Shown: one piece after another, positions 42,486 to 52,217 of the stretch
Numbering within the stretch: position 1 is the stretch's first letter
How the letters are laid out: each line of letters begins with the position of its first letter
Assembly: GCA_963740945.1 (NCBI GenBank)
Contig: CAVUGE010000015.1
Coordinates: 9,455 to 73,454 of the forward strand
Reading direction: 5' to 3'
DNA from: CAVQBP01 sp963740945
GTDB lineage: Bacteria > Bacteroidota > Ignavibacteria > Ignavibacteriales > Ignavibacteriaceae
DNA length: 64,000 bases
Program-made: the position numbers and the translations under genes
Notes under the pieces: model-generated
What the model was told of the DNA's origin: nothing
What the model saw: the letters and a program-made list of their open reading frames with translations, nothing else
The model's database searches: none

Positions 42486-43532
42486 TTAAGCTATGGTTAT
42501 TTCTTTATCAAGATAAACATCCTGAATAGTATTAAGCAGTTTAACACCTTCTTCCATTGGTCTCTGGAATGCTTTTCTTCCAGAAATTAAACCCATACCA
42601 CCGGCACGTTTATTAATTACTGCAGTCTTAGCAGCTTCGGCGAAATCATTATCACCTGAAGCGCCGCCGCTGTTAATTAATCCAGCCCTACCCATATAAT
42701 TATTTATAACCTGGTATCTGCAAAGATCGATAGGATGGTCAGTAGATAAATCGGTATAAACTTTTTTGTTTGTCTTACCAAATTTTATAGCATTGAACCC
42801 GCCGTTGTTTTCAGGCAGTTTTTGTTTAATAATATCGGCTTCAATTGTAACACCGAGATGGTTTGCCTGTCCGGTAAGATCAGCAGCAACATGATAATCC
42901 TTATCTTTTTTGAATTCGGAATTCCTAAGATAGCACCATAAGATAGTAGCGAGACCCAGCTCGTGAGCATATTGAAATGCTTCGCTGACTTCTACAATCT
43001 GTCTTGCGCTTTCTTCGGATCCGAAATATATGGTAGCCCCTACTGCAGCGGCACCCATATCGTAACCTTGTTCAACATTTGCAAACATTATTTGATCAAA
43101 TTTATTAGGATAGGTTAAAAGTTCATTATGATTGATTTTCATTATGAAAGGAATTTTGTGTGCATATTTTCTTGAGCACATTCCCAAAACACCCAGAGTT
43201 GATGCAACAGCGTTACATCCCCCTTCAATGGCTAATTTTATAATATTTTCAGGATCAAAATATTGAGGATTAGGCGCAAAGGAAGCCCCTGCACTATGTT
43301 CAATTCCCTGATCTACCGGAAGTATTGATACATAACCAGTTCCGGCTAATCGACCTGAAGAAATTATCCATTGCAAATTTTTTAATACGTTTATATTTCT
43401 GTCGGTTTGTGAAAATATTCTATCAATAAAATCAGGTCCCGGAAGATGTAATTGTTCTTTAGGAAACTTAGCTTTATAAGTAAAAAGCGATTCAGCATCC
43501 GCACCAAGTAAGTCTTGAATTTTTTTAGACAT
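42486..43532 (-). CDS. fbaB: Class I fructose-bisphosphate aldolase (FbaB/DhnA-type)
   Basis: 348 residues. SILPVDQGIEHSAGASFAPN, IPFIMKINHNELLTYPN and GRAGLINSGGASG follow the archaeal/FbaB-type class I aldolase, a Schiff-base TIM barrel; the lysine is probably in NAIKFGKTNKK. It splits fructose 1,6-bisphosphate in glycolysis or makes it in gluconeogenesis, in line with the nearby PEPCK. Confidence 0.88.
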   Translation of the reverse strand: MSKKIQDLLGADAESLFTYKAKFPKEQLHLPGPDFIDRIFSQTDRNINVLKNLQWIISSGRLAGTGYVSILPVDQGIEHSAGASFAPNPQYFDPENIIKLAIEGGCNAVASTLGVLGMCSRKYAHKIPFIMKINHNELLTYPNKFDQIMFANVEQGYDMGAAAVGATIYFGSEESARQIVEVSEAFQYAHELGLATILWCYLRNSEFKKDKDYHVAADLTGQANHLGVTIEADIIKQKLPENNGGFNAIKFGKTNKKVYTDLSTDHPIDLCRYQVINNYMGRAGLINSGGASGDNDFAEAAKTAVINKRAGGMGLISGRKAFQRPMEEGVKLLNTIQDVYLDKEITIA

Positions 43533-43669
43533 GTCTACTCCATTTCAGTTGAATTAAGAATTCATTTCTTGTTAATTGAAAGAAAATAATTAATTTCAAT
43601 CTTTTAAAATAATGGTTAATTTTTTGGGATTCAATTAGGAACAGAAAAATTCTTCAATATATTCGATTA

Positions 43670-43791
43670 TCATTCAATGGTCATTCGATGGTCATTCAAC
43701 AGTCATTTATAGTTTTTCCGATATTTAGTTTGGATAAACCTTAGATAGTTACCTTGGATTTATCTTGGAGTTACCTTGGATTTATCTTGGA
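43670..43791. repeat. Two tandem repeats in a gene-free spacer
   Basis: Three and a half 11-bp units TCATTCAATGG/TCATTCGATGG/TCATTCAACAG (43670-43707) are followed by two exact 22-bp units starting GTTACCTTGGATTTATCTTG (43748-43791). The rest of 43533-43987 is AT-rich, with no visible gene. Confidence 0.7.
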
Positions 43792-43987
43792 GTTATACTC
43801 GATTTAGAATAGAGGATTAACAGGGGCTAAATTATTCTAGCATTTGATCAAGCATATGGCTGTTTGAATTAGGATTTAAATATTGAAATTTATTTGATTA
43901 TTGTCATTTTGATTTTTGGATTTAAATTTTCTACCAAACCACTCTGGCTTCAGCTTCCAATTTCCCATCATTCCACCGGACCATTTC

Positions 43988-44389
43988 TCAGCCTACGTAG
44001 TAGCTTGGGATTTCGGAGTAAGTTTTAAACGCTTCTTTAACGGCTTTGACTAATAAATTTAAATCAAAGGGTTTTGTAAATATCCTGAACGGATGTAAAT
44101 TATAACTTTTGATTAAAGGTATATAATCGGAATAGCCGGTAATAAAAATGTAAGGAATATCCATAATCTCAGAAATACGGGCTATCGCTTCTATTCCGTC
44201 TAACTGACCTTTAAGTGAAATATCGGTAATAATCATTGAAGGATATTCGTATAATGCAGATGTGATTAAGTCTTCTCCCGTTTCAACTATTTTAATTACC
44301 CTGGCATCATTTTTTTCAATGAATACTTTGATAGTTTTTGCAGTAATTAAATCATCTCCCCCTAACAAGATATTTTGTTCGGCTTGCAT
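43988..44389 (-). CDS. Single-domain response regulator
   Basis: 133 residues covering one receiver domain. The acidic pair is in LGGDDLITAKTI, the phospho-acceptor Asp in MIITDISLKG, the Thr in IFITGYSD and the Lys in RIFTKPFDL. There is no output domain, so it would work through a partner. No histidine kinase is adjacent. Confidence 0.85.
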   Translation of the reverse strand: MQAEQNILLGGDDLITAKTIKVFIEKNDARVIKIVETGEDLITSALYEYPSMIITDISLKGQLDGIEAIARISEIMDIPYIFITGYSDYIPLIKSYNLHPFRIFTKPFDLNLLVKAVKEAFKTYSEIPSYYVG

Positions 44390-45027
44390 AGAAGTCCTCT
44401 TTGTTTTTATTTAACTAAAGAGCAATAAAATTTTGGTTTATTTATTAGGACACTTGAATCAAAGAACTATTCCACTATTAACTAAAGAACTTATTGTTAA
44501 TACCGGGAATCCCTCTAATCCTTGATATTTGTTTTGACACAATCTATATATGACCTCGAAGTGGAAACAGCAAAAAGTATGCCGTAATTACTATATTCTG
44601 AAATATTTAAAAAACATTAAAGTTTATAATGATTTCGTCGATAATTGCAAAAATATTATGCACCGTATAATAATGTATAAAACCGAATTTTTAGTAGTTT
44701 CAGTAAATTAAACCGGTAAAAAATATTAATGTAAAATTTAGGAGAGAATGGAACTCCGGGAAGTTATGGTTAATGCGTGAGAAGAAAAAATTAATCGGCA
44801 TTTGAAAGATGACATCTTTAATACTTTACTATAAGGTTTTAACCGGGTGTACTTTTTACTATAAGAATGAAGGTGATGTTTTTTTCTTAAAGATGTCATC
44901 TTTACTTTCCGGTAACTTCTTTTATTAAAATTTTATAATTATTAAAGATGATAGTTATTATGAAAAGCTGAATTATATTGAAAGAAACTATCGGAGTTTG
45001 AATGAAAAGATTTTTAGCTCAAAATCG
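44390..45027. other. Gene-free spacer
   Basis: 640 bp upstream of the response regulator and downstream of purM. The only structure is REPIN-like copy 2 (44805-44903). Otherwise AT-rich with no ORF. Confidence 0.5.
44805..44903. repeat. REPIN-like element, copy 2
   Basis: AAAGATGACATCTTT (44805-44819) and AAAGATGTCATCTTT (44889-44903) flank 69 bp with no similarity to the interiors of copies 1 and 3. Confidence 0.7.
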
Positions 45028-46035
45028 TCATACTACTTCACCGATAAAATAAACATCTTCTTTTAATCCCCTGGAAATTTCTAAAAGACGATCATTATCA
45101 TCTTTTGAAATAATAGCTACCAGGCCAATACCTAGATTAAAAACAGCCCTCATTTCATCATCATTTACGTGTCCTGTTTCCCGTATTAACCTAAAGAGAA
45201 AAGGCATTTCCCAGGCCGACCAATTTATTTTCAGACTTAAACCTTCCGGCAGAATTCTTTTAGTATTTCCAATTATACCTCCGCCGGTAATGTGCGAGAA
45301 TCCTTTTACTTTAATTTCTGAAGAAAGATATGTAATAAGTTTCATATATGATTTATGAATTCTTAAAAGCTCTTCACCGAGAGTACCGCTTATTTCATCA
45401 AATTTTGAATCCAAAGTGAATTTATTAAGAAGTATTTTTCTTGCTAAGGAGTATCCATTAGTATGAAGACCGTTTGATGAAAATCCATATAACACATCAC
45501 CTTTTTTTATCTCTTTACCATTAATAATATTATTTTTCTCAACAATACCAACAATGGTTCCTGATATATCATATTCATTTTCATCATATAGACCTGGCAT
45601 CTCGGCAGTTTCCCCTCCGATTAAGGCACATTCATTCTGTTTACAGGCAATCGAAAAGCCTTCAATTATTTTAGCAGCTTTATCGGGAAATAATTTACCA
45701 AAGGCGAGATAATCTAAAAAATACAACGGTCTGGCGCCGCAGACTGCAATATCATTAACACAGTGGTTTACCAGATCCTGTCCAACAGTATCATGTTTAT
45801 TCATACTGAATGCAATTTTCAATTTAGTGCCTACCCCATCAACGCTTGAAACGAGAACCGGATTCTTATATTTGGAAATATCCAATTCATAAAATGCCCC
45901 GAACAATCCAATATCGGACAAAACACTCTTATTAAAAGTTGATTTTGCAAAGTTTTTAATTTTTTTTACAGTTTCATCTCCTGCTTCTATATCAACACCG
46001 GCTGATTTATATGTATTATCCAAAGGTTCCACCAA
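45028..46035 (-). CDS. purM: Phosphoribosylformylglycinamidine cyclo-ligase
   Basis: 335 residues. YKSAGVDIEAGDETVKKIKN, VSSVDGVGTKLKIAF, HCVNDIAVCGARPLYFLDYL and ECALIGGETAEMPGLY are PurM signatures. It makes aminoimidazole ribonucleotide in the fifth step of purine synthesis. It is monocistronic here. Confidence 0.93.
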   Translation of the reverse strand: MVEPLDNTYKSAGVDIEAGDETVKKIKNFAKSTFNKSVLSDIGLFGAFYELDISKYKNPVLVSSVDGVGTKLKIAFSMNKHDTVGQDLVNHCVNDIAVCGARPLYFLDYLAFGKLFPDKAAKIIEGFSIACKQNECALIGGETAEMPGLYDENEYDISGTIVGIVEKNNIINGKEIKKGDVLYGFSSNGLHTNGYSLARKILLNKFTLDSKFDEISGTLGEELLRIHKSYMKLITYLSSEIKVKGFSHITGGGIIGNTKRILPEGLSLKINWSAWEMPFLFRLIRETGHVNDDEMRAVFNLGIGLVAIISKDDNDRLLEISRGLKEDVYFIGEVV

Positions 46036-46288
46036 TTTTTAAATTCAAAATTATTCGAATTCTAAAAAATAATATTAAAAGAATTACCATACAAAGAGTG
46101 TAAATATTCAACAGTCATTCCTAAATTCTCTCAATTATAATAAAATCATGAAAACAGATTCTTTCGTTTTAGAAACTATATTTATAAATACTAAATATAA
46201 ATTCATAAAATTGATATATATCACACAATTTAGATAGGAACGGAATTTGCTTGGGATTTACGAACTAATTATTAATTATGGGGCTTTT

Positions 46289-48673
46289 ATGAAATACGTT
46301 ACTTTTTTTAGTACGATTTTGCTTCTGTTTTTCTTTACATTGGGTGAAACTTCAGCTCAAACTGTAAAGCTTAAAAGAGATGCACAATCATCGGGTACAC
46401 TGGGAACAATACCCGCAAATACATTTCCAATTTACAGCGGATTACAGACTGTAGGTAAAGGAATGAAAGTTTATTTAGCTGCAGATACAGCAGGAGGAGT
46501 TACATCAATAACATGGACTCTTGTTTCCCAGCCTGCAGGTTCTGCTACTGCACTAAGCAGTACTTCAAATCAAAAAGTTACCTTCGTTCCTGATTCAATA
46601 GGATATTATATAGTAAAAGTTGAAGTAAACGGAGGTGCTTTTGCGCAGGATACACTTTTAGCAGCCACTTATAGAGGATATAAAGATGGTGAGGTCCTCG
46701 GCTGCATTTGTCATGACCTTACATCCGGAAGAGACTGGCAGACTGTCGTTCCTAAATGGCAGGCAAGTGCTCATGCTAAAATTTTCCAGGAAGGAATAAC
46801 CGGACAACTTGAAGCAGCAAATGTCAATGGGTTATACAAAGGAACCTATGGACCAAGCTGCATTAAATGCCATACTACGGGCTGGTCACCAAATGTTGCC
46901 AACGGAAATTATGGTTATGAGGCTAAAGCAAGTGGTTTTGATACTACATGGTATAAAACTTTTACTAAAAGCGGTACCTCATATCTAATCCCTACAAATG
47001 ATATGACGGCATTGAATCTTTTAAACGATCCTAGTAATGCAAAAGCTGCTAGAGTTGCTTTTATAGGATGTGAAAGCTGCCATGGTCCTGCTTCAGCTCA
47101 TCAGGATAGCTATGGTAATCCAAACATGATTAGCAAAAGTCTTGATGCCGGTGTCTGCAACCAATGCCATGACGCTCCGACCCATCATATGGTCGGACAT
47201 TATTATAACGCATCGGCTCATGCTACATTACCGCATTTAGAAGCAAATACAGGTTGTTTTCCCTGCCATGGTGGTACTGCATATTATAAATATGCAAACA
47301 ACCCAACATCTCCTCAATGGGTAAATGGAGACGCTACACCAATTTCTTGCGCTGTTTGCCACGAGGCTCATGTAGTTAGTGATGATAACCTTGGTTTAAG
47401 AATAGTGCCGGTTAAATTACAAAATGGTTATAGCGTTACAGAAGGCGGCAATGGTCAATTATGTATGACATGCCATCAATCACGTAAAGATATAGGAACA
47501 GCTATCACTGACACTCCTCCTTATTATGGATTTACAGATCGTTATGGACCACATCATGGACCACAAGCAGATATGTATTTAGGCAGAAATGCTTACGATT
47601 ATGGGAATGGTACTCTTGATGGTTTAATGACACATGGTTCGGTTAAAGATGCATGCGTTACCTGCCATATGGCAGATCGTGGTGCTACACCAACTCCAAA
47701 TCATGAGTTCAGCTTAATAGATACAACAGGCGGCGCTGATAAAGATATAGTTTCTGGCTGCGTCCCATGTCACGGTCCTATTACATCATTTGATGATATT
47801 CAAGCAAGTTCTGACCTTGACGGAAATGGAAAAGTTGAAGGAGTTCAAACTGAAGTTGCCGGAATGCTTGCTAACCTCGCAGCTTTATTGCCGCATGATG
47901 CAAGTGGTGCGGTTGTCAGCAGAATGGCTGATTCATTAAAAATTAAGAACAAACCGAATGTTGTTAAAGGTATTTACACATATTACTTTGTATCTGAAGA
48001 TAAGAGTATGGGTGTTCACAATGCCAAATATACCATCGGAATTCTTTCCGAAGCTATGAAAGCTTTAGGAAGCACCGTACCTGTAGAACTTACCTCATTC
48101 AATGCAGTTTCAGGAACTGACGGTGTTACTTTGAAATGGGAAACCGCTACCGAAACCAATAATAACGGATTTCAGGTTGAGAGAAAGACTTCAAATACCT
48201 GGCAGAGTGTTGGTTTTGTTAAAGGTAACGGAACCGTAAGTCAATTCTCTAAATATTCTTTCAAAGATGATGTTAGTGGATTAAATGCTGATAAAGCAGT
48301 TTATAGATTAAAACAAGTTGATCTTGATGGCTCGTTTAAGTATTCAAAAGAAGTTGAAGTTGCTTTTGTTGCGGGACCAAAGGAATATTCTTTATTCCAG
48401 AATTATCCGAATCCGTTCAACCCGTCAACAACTATTAAATATGCAATTCCTTTTGAAAGCAATGTTAAGATTTCAGTTTACAATATTACCGGCCAGTTAA
48501 TTAAAGTTCTTGTTAATTCCGAACAACCAACCGGTAATCACGAAGTTACTTTCAGCACCAACAGCAACGAAGTTCAATTGTCTTCAGGTATCTATTTCTA
48601 TACAATTGAAGCTCAAGCAGTTGGAGGCTCAGGCTCATTTAGACAAACTAAGAAGATGGTACTAATGAAGTAA
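46289..48673 (+). CDS. Secreted octaheme c-type cytochrome with T9SS tail
   Basis: The ATG at 46289 starts the signal peptide (MKYVTFFSTILLLFFFTLGE, then TSAQ); the open frame extends 14 codons upstream from a TTG. 794 residues: an Ig-like strand region (to ~120), then eight CxxCH heme sites (CIKCH, CESCH, CNQCH, CFPCH, CAVCH, CMTCH, CVTCH, CVPCH) at ~190-510, a Fn3-like segment and a sorting domain (LFQNYPNPFNPSTTIKYAIP). One additional CICH (46703-46714) has only one residue between the cysteines. The protein probably carries electrons at or outside the outer membrane. Confidence 0.85.
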   Translation: MKYVTFFSTILLLFFFTLGETSAQTVKLKRDAQSSGTLGTIPANTFPIYSGLQTVGKGMKVYLAADTAGGVTSITWTLVSQPAGSATALSSTSNQKVTFVPDSIGYYIVKVEVNGGAFAQDTLLAATYRGYKDGEVLGCICHDLTSGRDWQTVVPKWQASAHAKIFQEGITGQLEAANVNGLYKGTYGPSCIKCHTTGWSPNVANGNYGYEAKASGFDTTWYKTFTKSGTSYLIPTNDMTALNLLNDPSNAKAARVAFIGCESCHGPASAHQDSYGNPNMISKSLDAGVCNQCHDAPTHHMVGHYYNASAHATLPHLEANTGCFPCHGGTAYYKYANNPTSPQWVNGDATPISCAVCHEAHVVSDDNLGLRIVPVKLQNGYSVTEGGNGQLCMTCHQSRKDIGTAITDTPPYYGFTDRYGPHHGPQADMYLGRNAYDYGNGTLDGLMTHGSVKDACVTCHMADRGATPTPNHEFSLIDTTGGADKDIVSGCVPCHGPITSFDDIQASSDLDGNGKVEGVQTEVAGMLANLAALLPHDASGAVVSRMADSLKIKNKPNVVKGIYTYYFVSEDKSMGVHNAKYTIGILSEAMKALGSTVPVELTSFNAVSGTDGVTLKWETATETNNNGFQVERKTSNTWQSVGFVKGNGTVSQFSKYSFKDDVSGLNADKAVYRLKQVDLDGSFKYSKEVEVAFVAGPKEYSLFQNYPNPFNPSTTIKYAIPFESNVKISVYNITGQLIKVLVNSEQPTGNHEVTFSTNSNEVQLSSGIYFYTIEAQAVGGSGSFRQTKKMVLMK

Positions 48674-48725
48674 TATTCATTATCTGTCTTAAGCCTATGG
48701 CTTAAAACAGAAGTGCTTCTTTTTG

Positions 48726-48763
48726 AACCCGGCTTTATCCCCCTATAAAAGCCGGGTTTTTTA
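48726..48763 (+). terminator. Rho-independent terminator
   Basis: AACCCGGCTTT and AAAAGCCGGGTT form a strong stem with a short loop, followed by a run of T, 50 bp after the cytochrome stop. Confidence 0.85.
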
Positions 48764-48954
48764 TTTGTAACGCGAAACTCCGTTTCTCTAAATTCATATA
48801 CCACTTCCCCTCTTTTAACTCGAAATGGAATTTCGAGTTACTTAACTTCGAATAAAGAAAGTAGCTTTTAGTGATTTCATTGAATTTAAAATAAAATTCT
48901 GAGAAAAAAATCTTTATTTTAGATAACAAATTTTTTCATATTTCATTAAAAATA

Positions 48955-50784
48955 ATGAGCTTAGAAACATCACGAATTCAGGAAATTGAGAACGAAGTCA
49001 AGAGATTTCAAAAAAGATTAAATAAATTAGAATCAAAAAGTAGAAATTTAGGCTCCATAAAGGCTAGCATTCTTTTGACAGGTATAATAGCTTTTTTCAT
49101 CTCCTTTTTTTATTTGAGCACCTGGGCTGTTATTATTATTACTTCGGTATTTTTGATATGTTTGGGTATTTTAACAATGTTCCACAATGAAATTGACAAC
49201 GGGTTAAAAAGACATAGAATATGGATAAGTATAAAAAAAACAAATCTTGCAAGGATAAAAATCGATTGGCAAAATCTGCCTTTAAGGAGAAATGAAAGAG
49301 CGAATACACAGCATCCTTTCGAATTTGATCTGAACATTTCGGGAGAGTATTCTATTCACCGGTTACTGGATTCTTCCCTTACTAAGGAAGGGAGCCTGAA
49401 GTTATTAAAATGGCTGACTGTCCCCTCTCCTTCTTACGATGACATACTGCACCGTCAGAGAATTATTAAAGAGTTAATTCCGTTAACAAAGTTCCGTCAA
49501 AAGCTAATTTTAAATTCAAATTTAGTTACCCGAAAAGAGTCACATGGAAACCAGATGCTGAAATGGTTAACAGAAGAATCCAATTTAATAAAATTAAAAA
49601 AAGCATTACTTCAATATTCTATTATCATTTCTGTAAATACGTTATTTATTTTATTAGGCATATTCGGGATTATAAATTCGATATGGCCGATCTCTCTGTT
49701 AATACTGCTTTTTATTTATTATACCAACTCAAAATATATTAAAGATATTTTTGACAGGTCTCAAGAAATAAAAGATGACATAGAGAAATTTTATGTGATT
49801 TTAAAGTTTCTCGAAGAATACAAATACGGGAATAATATAAATTTGAAAAGCTTTTGTTCTCCTTTTATAATCAAAGAAGAGGCTCCTTCAAAATATTTCA
49901 AAAAAATCGACAGGCTTGTTTTTATTTTCAGTCTCCAAAAGAATCCATTAATAGGAATTTTATTAAATATTTTATTCCCATGGGATTTTTTCCAGGCTTA
50001 TAAATTTGAAAAGATTAAATCTGAACTATCGCAGCTATTACCAGGGTGGCTGGATAAATGGTATGAGCTCGAAGCTTTAATATCGATTGCAAATTTTGCT
50101 TATTTAAACCCAAACTATTCATTTCCGGAAATTAAAAGTTTATCAATTGAAACCGGAAACATCTTTGAAACCAGGAATATTGCACACCCTTTAATACCCT
50201 TTCAAAATAATATCGCCAACGATTTCAAAATAAGGAGAAAAGGGGAAGTGATCATAATTACCGGTTCCAATATGTCGGGGAAGAGCACATTTTTAAAAAC
50301 AATAGGATTAAATCTGGCACTGGCTTTTGCAGGTGGTGTTGTAAATGCAGAAGAATTAAAAACAGACCTTTTCAGAATTTTCACATCAATAAATATAACC
50401 GACTCAGTTGTAGACGGTATATCATATTTTTATGCAGAAGTAAAAAGGCTTAAAGAACTGCTAAATGAAATAAATAAGGGACATGATATCCCGGTATTTT
50501 TTCTTATTGACGAAATATTCAAGGGAACTAATAACTACGAAAGATTAATCGGAAGCCGATCATATATAAAGTCAATTGCAGGGAAAAACTGCACAGGTAT
50601 AATCTCAACGCATGATCTAGAACTAATCAGATTAGAGAAAGAAACTCCGTTTGCAGCTAATTATCATTTTAAAGAAGAAATAACAGGAGATAAAATGATA
50701 TTTAAATACAAGATAATTACCGGAGCAAGTCCAACGACAAATGCTCTCAAAATTATGAAACTGGAGGGACTTCCAATCGATTAG
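48955..50784 (+). CDS. Membrane-associated MutS-family ATPase
   Basis: 609 residues. A coiled coil (~1-35) precedes two membrane helices (ILLTGIIAFFISFFYLS, AVIIITSVFLICLGILTMF) and another hydrophobic pair (~220-265). The C-terminal MutS domain V has the Walker A ITGSNMSGKSTFLKTI, Walker B FFLIDEIFKGTNNYER and the His of TGIISTHDLELI. The mismatch-recognition domains are absent. This MutS-related, membrane-anchored family is widespread in Bacteroidota and its role is not established. Its stop overlaps the convergent YihY gene by 4 bp. Confidence 0.8.
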   Translation: MSLETSRIQEIENEVKRFQKRLNKLESKSRNLGSIKASILLTGIIAFFISFFYLSTWAVIIITSVFLICLGILTMFHNEIDNGLKRHRIWISIKKTNLARIKIDWQNLPLRRNERANTQHPFEFDLNISGEYSIHRLLDSSLTKEGSLKLLKWLTVPSPSYDDILHRQRIIKELIPLTKFRQKLILNSNLVTRKESHGNQMLKWLTEESNLIKLKKALLQYSIIISVNTLFILLGIFGIINSIWPISLLILLFIYYTNSKYIKDIFDRSQEIKDDIEKFYVILKFLEEYKYGNNINLKSFCSPFIIKEEAPSKYFKKIDRLVFIFSLQKNPLIGILLNILFPWDFFQAYKFEKIKSELSQLLPGWLDKWYELEALISIANFAYLNPNYSFPEIKSLSIETGNIFETRNIAHPLIPFQNNIANDFKIRRKGEVIIITGSNMSGKSTFLKTIGLNLALAFAGGVVNAEELKTDLFRIFTSINITDSVVDGISYFYAEVKRLKELLNEINKGHDIPVFFLIDEIFKGTNNYERLIGSRSYIKSIAGKNCTGIISTHDLELIRLEKETPFAANYHFKEEITGDKMIFKYKIITGASPTTNALKIMKLEGLPID

Positions 50785-51713
50785 CTTTTAATTACCTTAT
50801 CAGCGGGTTCAACAGCAGCAGATTGGTCATGGTATTTCATGAATTTTTTTGAAGGTTGAATCCCTTCCCCATATTTTTCAACATAAACCTGGGTAAATTC
50901 CGCACCTAAAAAAAATATTTGAGTTGAATAATAAACCCATAAAAGAAGAATTACCAATGAACCGGCAGCTCCATAAGTAGAACTCAAAGAACTAGTACCA
51001 AGATAAAGGCCAATAAGATATTTCCCAAGAACAAAAAGAACAGCAGTAACCAGCGCGCCGACCCAAACATGCCGCCATTCTATGTCTACATCGGGTAAGA
51101 ATTTAAATATCATCATAAAAAGAAGGAAAACTATAAAAAGTGAAACTAAAAGATTAGATATTTGCAGATAATATATAGGCAGAGCAAAAAATTGTTCGGC
51201 GATATAATTATTTAAAGCTGAAATAATAGCACTTGTAATTAGGGACACTAACAAGAGAAATCCTGTACCAACAACAACTGTAAAAGAACGAATCCTGTCT
51301 TTCAATAGACCTTTAATCATACTTCTTCCCGGTTTTGGTTTAACTTTCCAAACCATATCGAGAGACTCCTGGAGATCAACAAAAACAATGGTTGAAGCAA
51401 TAATTAATGTAACTATACTTATAATTAATGCAATCCCGCTTTCATGCCCAAGATGAGCATTTTTTAGCGCAGTCTGAACGACCCTAGCACCTTCATCTCC
51501 AATAAGAGATCTTATTTGCCCTACTATCTCACCTCTTGCAGCTCTTCTTCCGAAAATTGAACCGGCAACTGAAATAGCTATAATTAATAAAGGAGCCAGG
51601 GAAAAAATAGTATAAAATGAAAGAGCTGCTCCTAGTTTGGGTGCTTTATCATCTATAAATTTATCAAATACATCTTTGATAAAATTCCAAATACTTTTTG
51701 GTTTTAATTTCAT
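50781..51713 (-). CDS. YihY/BrkB-family inner-membrane protein
   Basis: 310 residues with about six membrane helices. LGAALSFYTIFSLAPLLIIA, VFVDLQESLDMVWKVKPKPG and VWVGALVTAVLFVLGKYLIG are family signatures. The family was once thought to be RNase BN; its function is not known. Convergent with the MutS-like gene. Confidence 0.85.
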   Translation of the reverse strand: MKLKPKSIWNFIKDVFDKFIDDKAPKLGAALSFYTIFSLAPLLIIAISVAGSIFGRRAARGEIVGQIRSLIGDEGARVVQTALKNAHLGHESGIALIISIVTLIIASTIVFVDLQESLDMVWKVKPKPGRSMIKGLLKDRIRSFTVVVGTGFLLLVSLITSAIISALNNYIAEQFFALPIYYLQISNLLVSLFIVFLLFMMIFKFLPDVDIEWRHVWVGALVTAVLFVLGKYLIGLYLGTSSLSSTYGAAGSLVILLLWVYYSTQIFFLGAEFTQVYVEKYGEGIQPSKKFMKYHDQSAAVEPADKVIKS

Positions 51714-52217
51714 TATTCTTTTCTCTTTTATAAAAGATTATTTATTTAATCAAAAAACCGGAAAAGCAAGAATCCAATTGTTATGATCTATTATTTTTTT
51801 TTGTTTTACTGTTTAATAGTCTTATTGTTAAGACAGCCCAATTATAATATTGCCCTCAGAAGTGAGCCGAGACTGTACCTCGTTACAAATTAGAAAATTT
51901 AATTAATTAATTATTTCTATAAGCTAAAGTTAACCGTCTATTATTGGTATTTGAAAGATGACATCTTTACTATTGAAAAATATTGTTTCGTCTGAATTTA
52001 CATTAAATTAAAAAATTAACAAAGATTCTCTAAATAAAGATGTCATCTTTTCATCTATCGTTAATAAGTTAGAAAAATAAAAAAAAGAGGAAGCTCATAT
52101 TTATTAATTCTAACGAAATAATGTGATTAAAAACCGGACTAATTAACTTTCAAAGTTAACTGAATTAACTTAAATTAGCATCCATATCTATAATCATTAT
52201 TTTTTAAAGAATTATTT
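51714..52217. other. Gene-free spacer
   Basis: 500 bp between divergent genes. It contains REPIN-like copy 3 (51954-52050) and otherwise AT-rich sequence where the promoters of both neighbours must lie. Confidence 0.5.
51954..52050. repeat. REPIN-like element, copy 3
   Basis: AAAGATGACATCTTT (51954-51968) and AAAGATGTCATCTTT (52036-52050) flank 67 bp unrelated to the other copies. Unlike copy 1, this one lies between divergent promoters. Confidence 0.7.
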
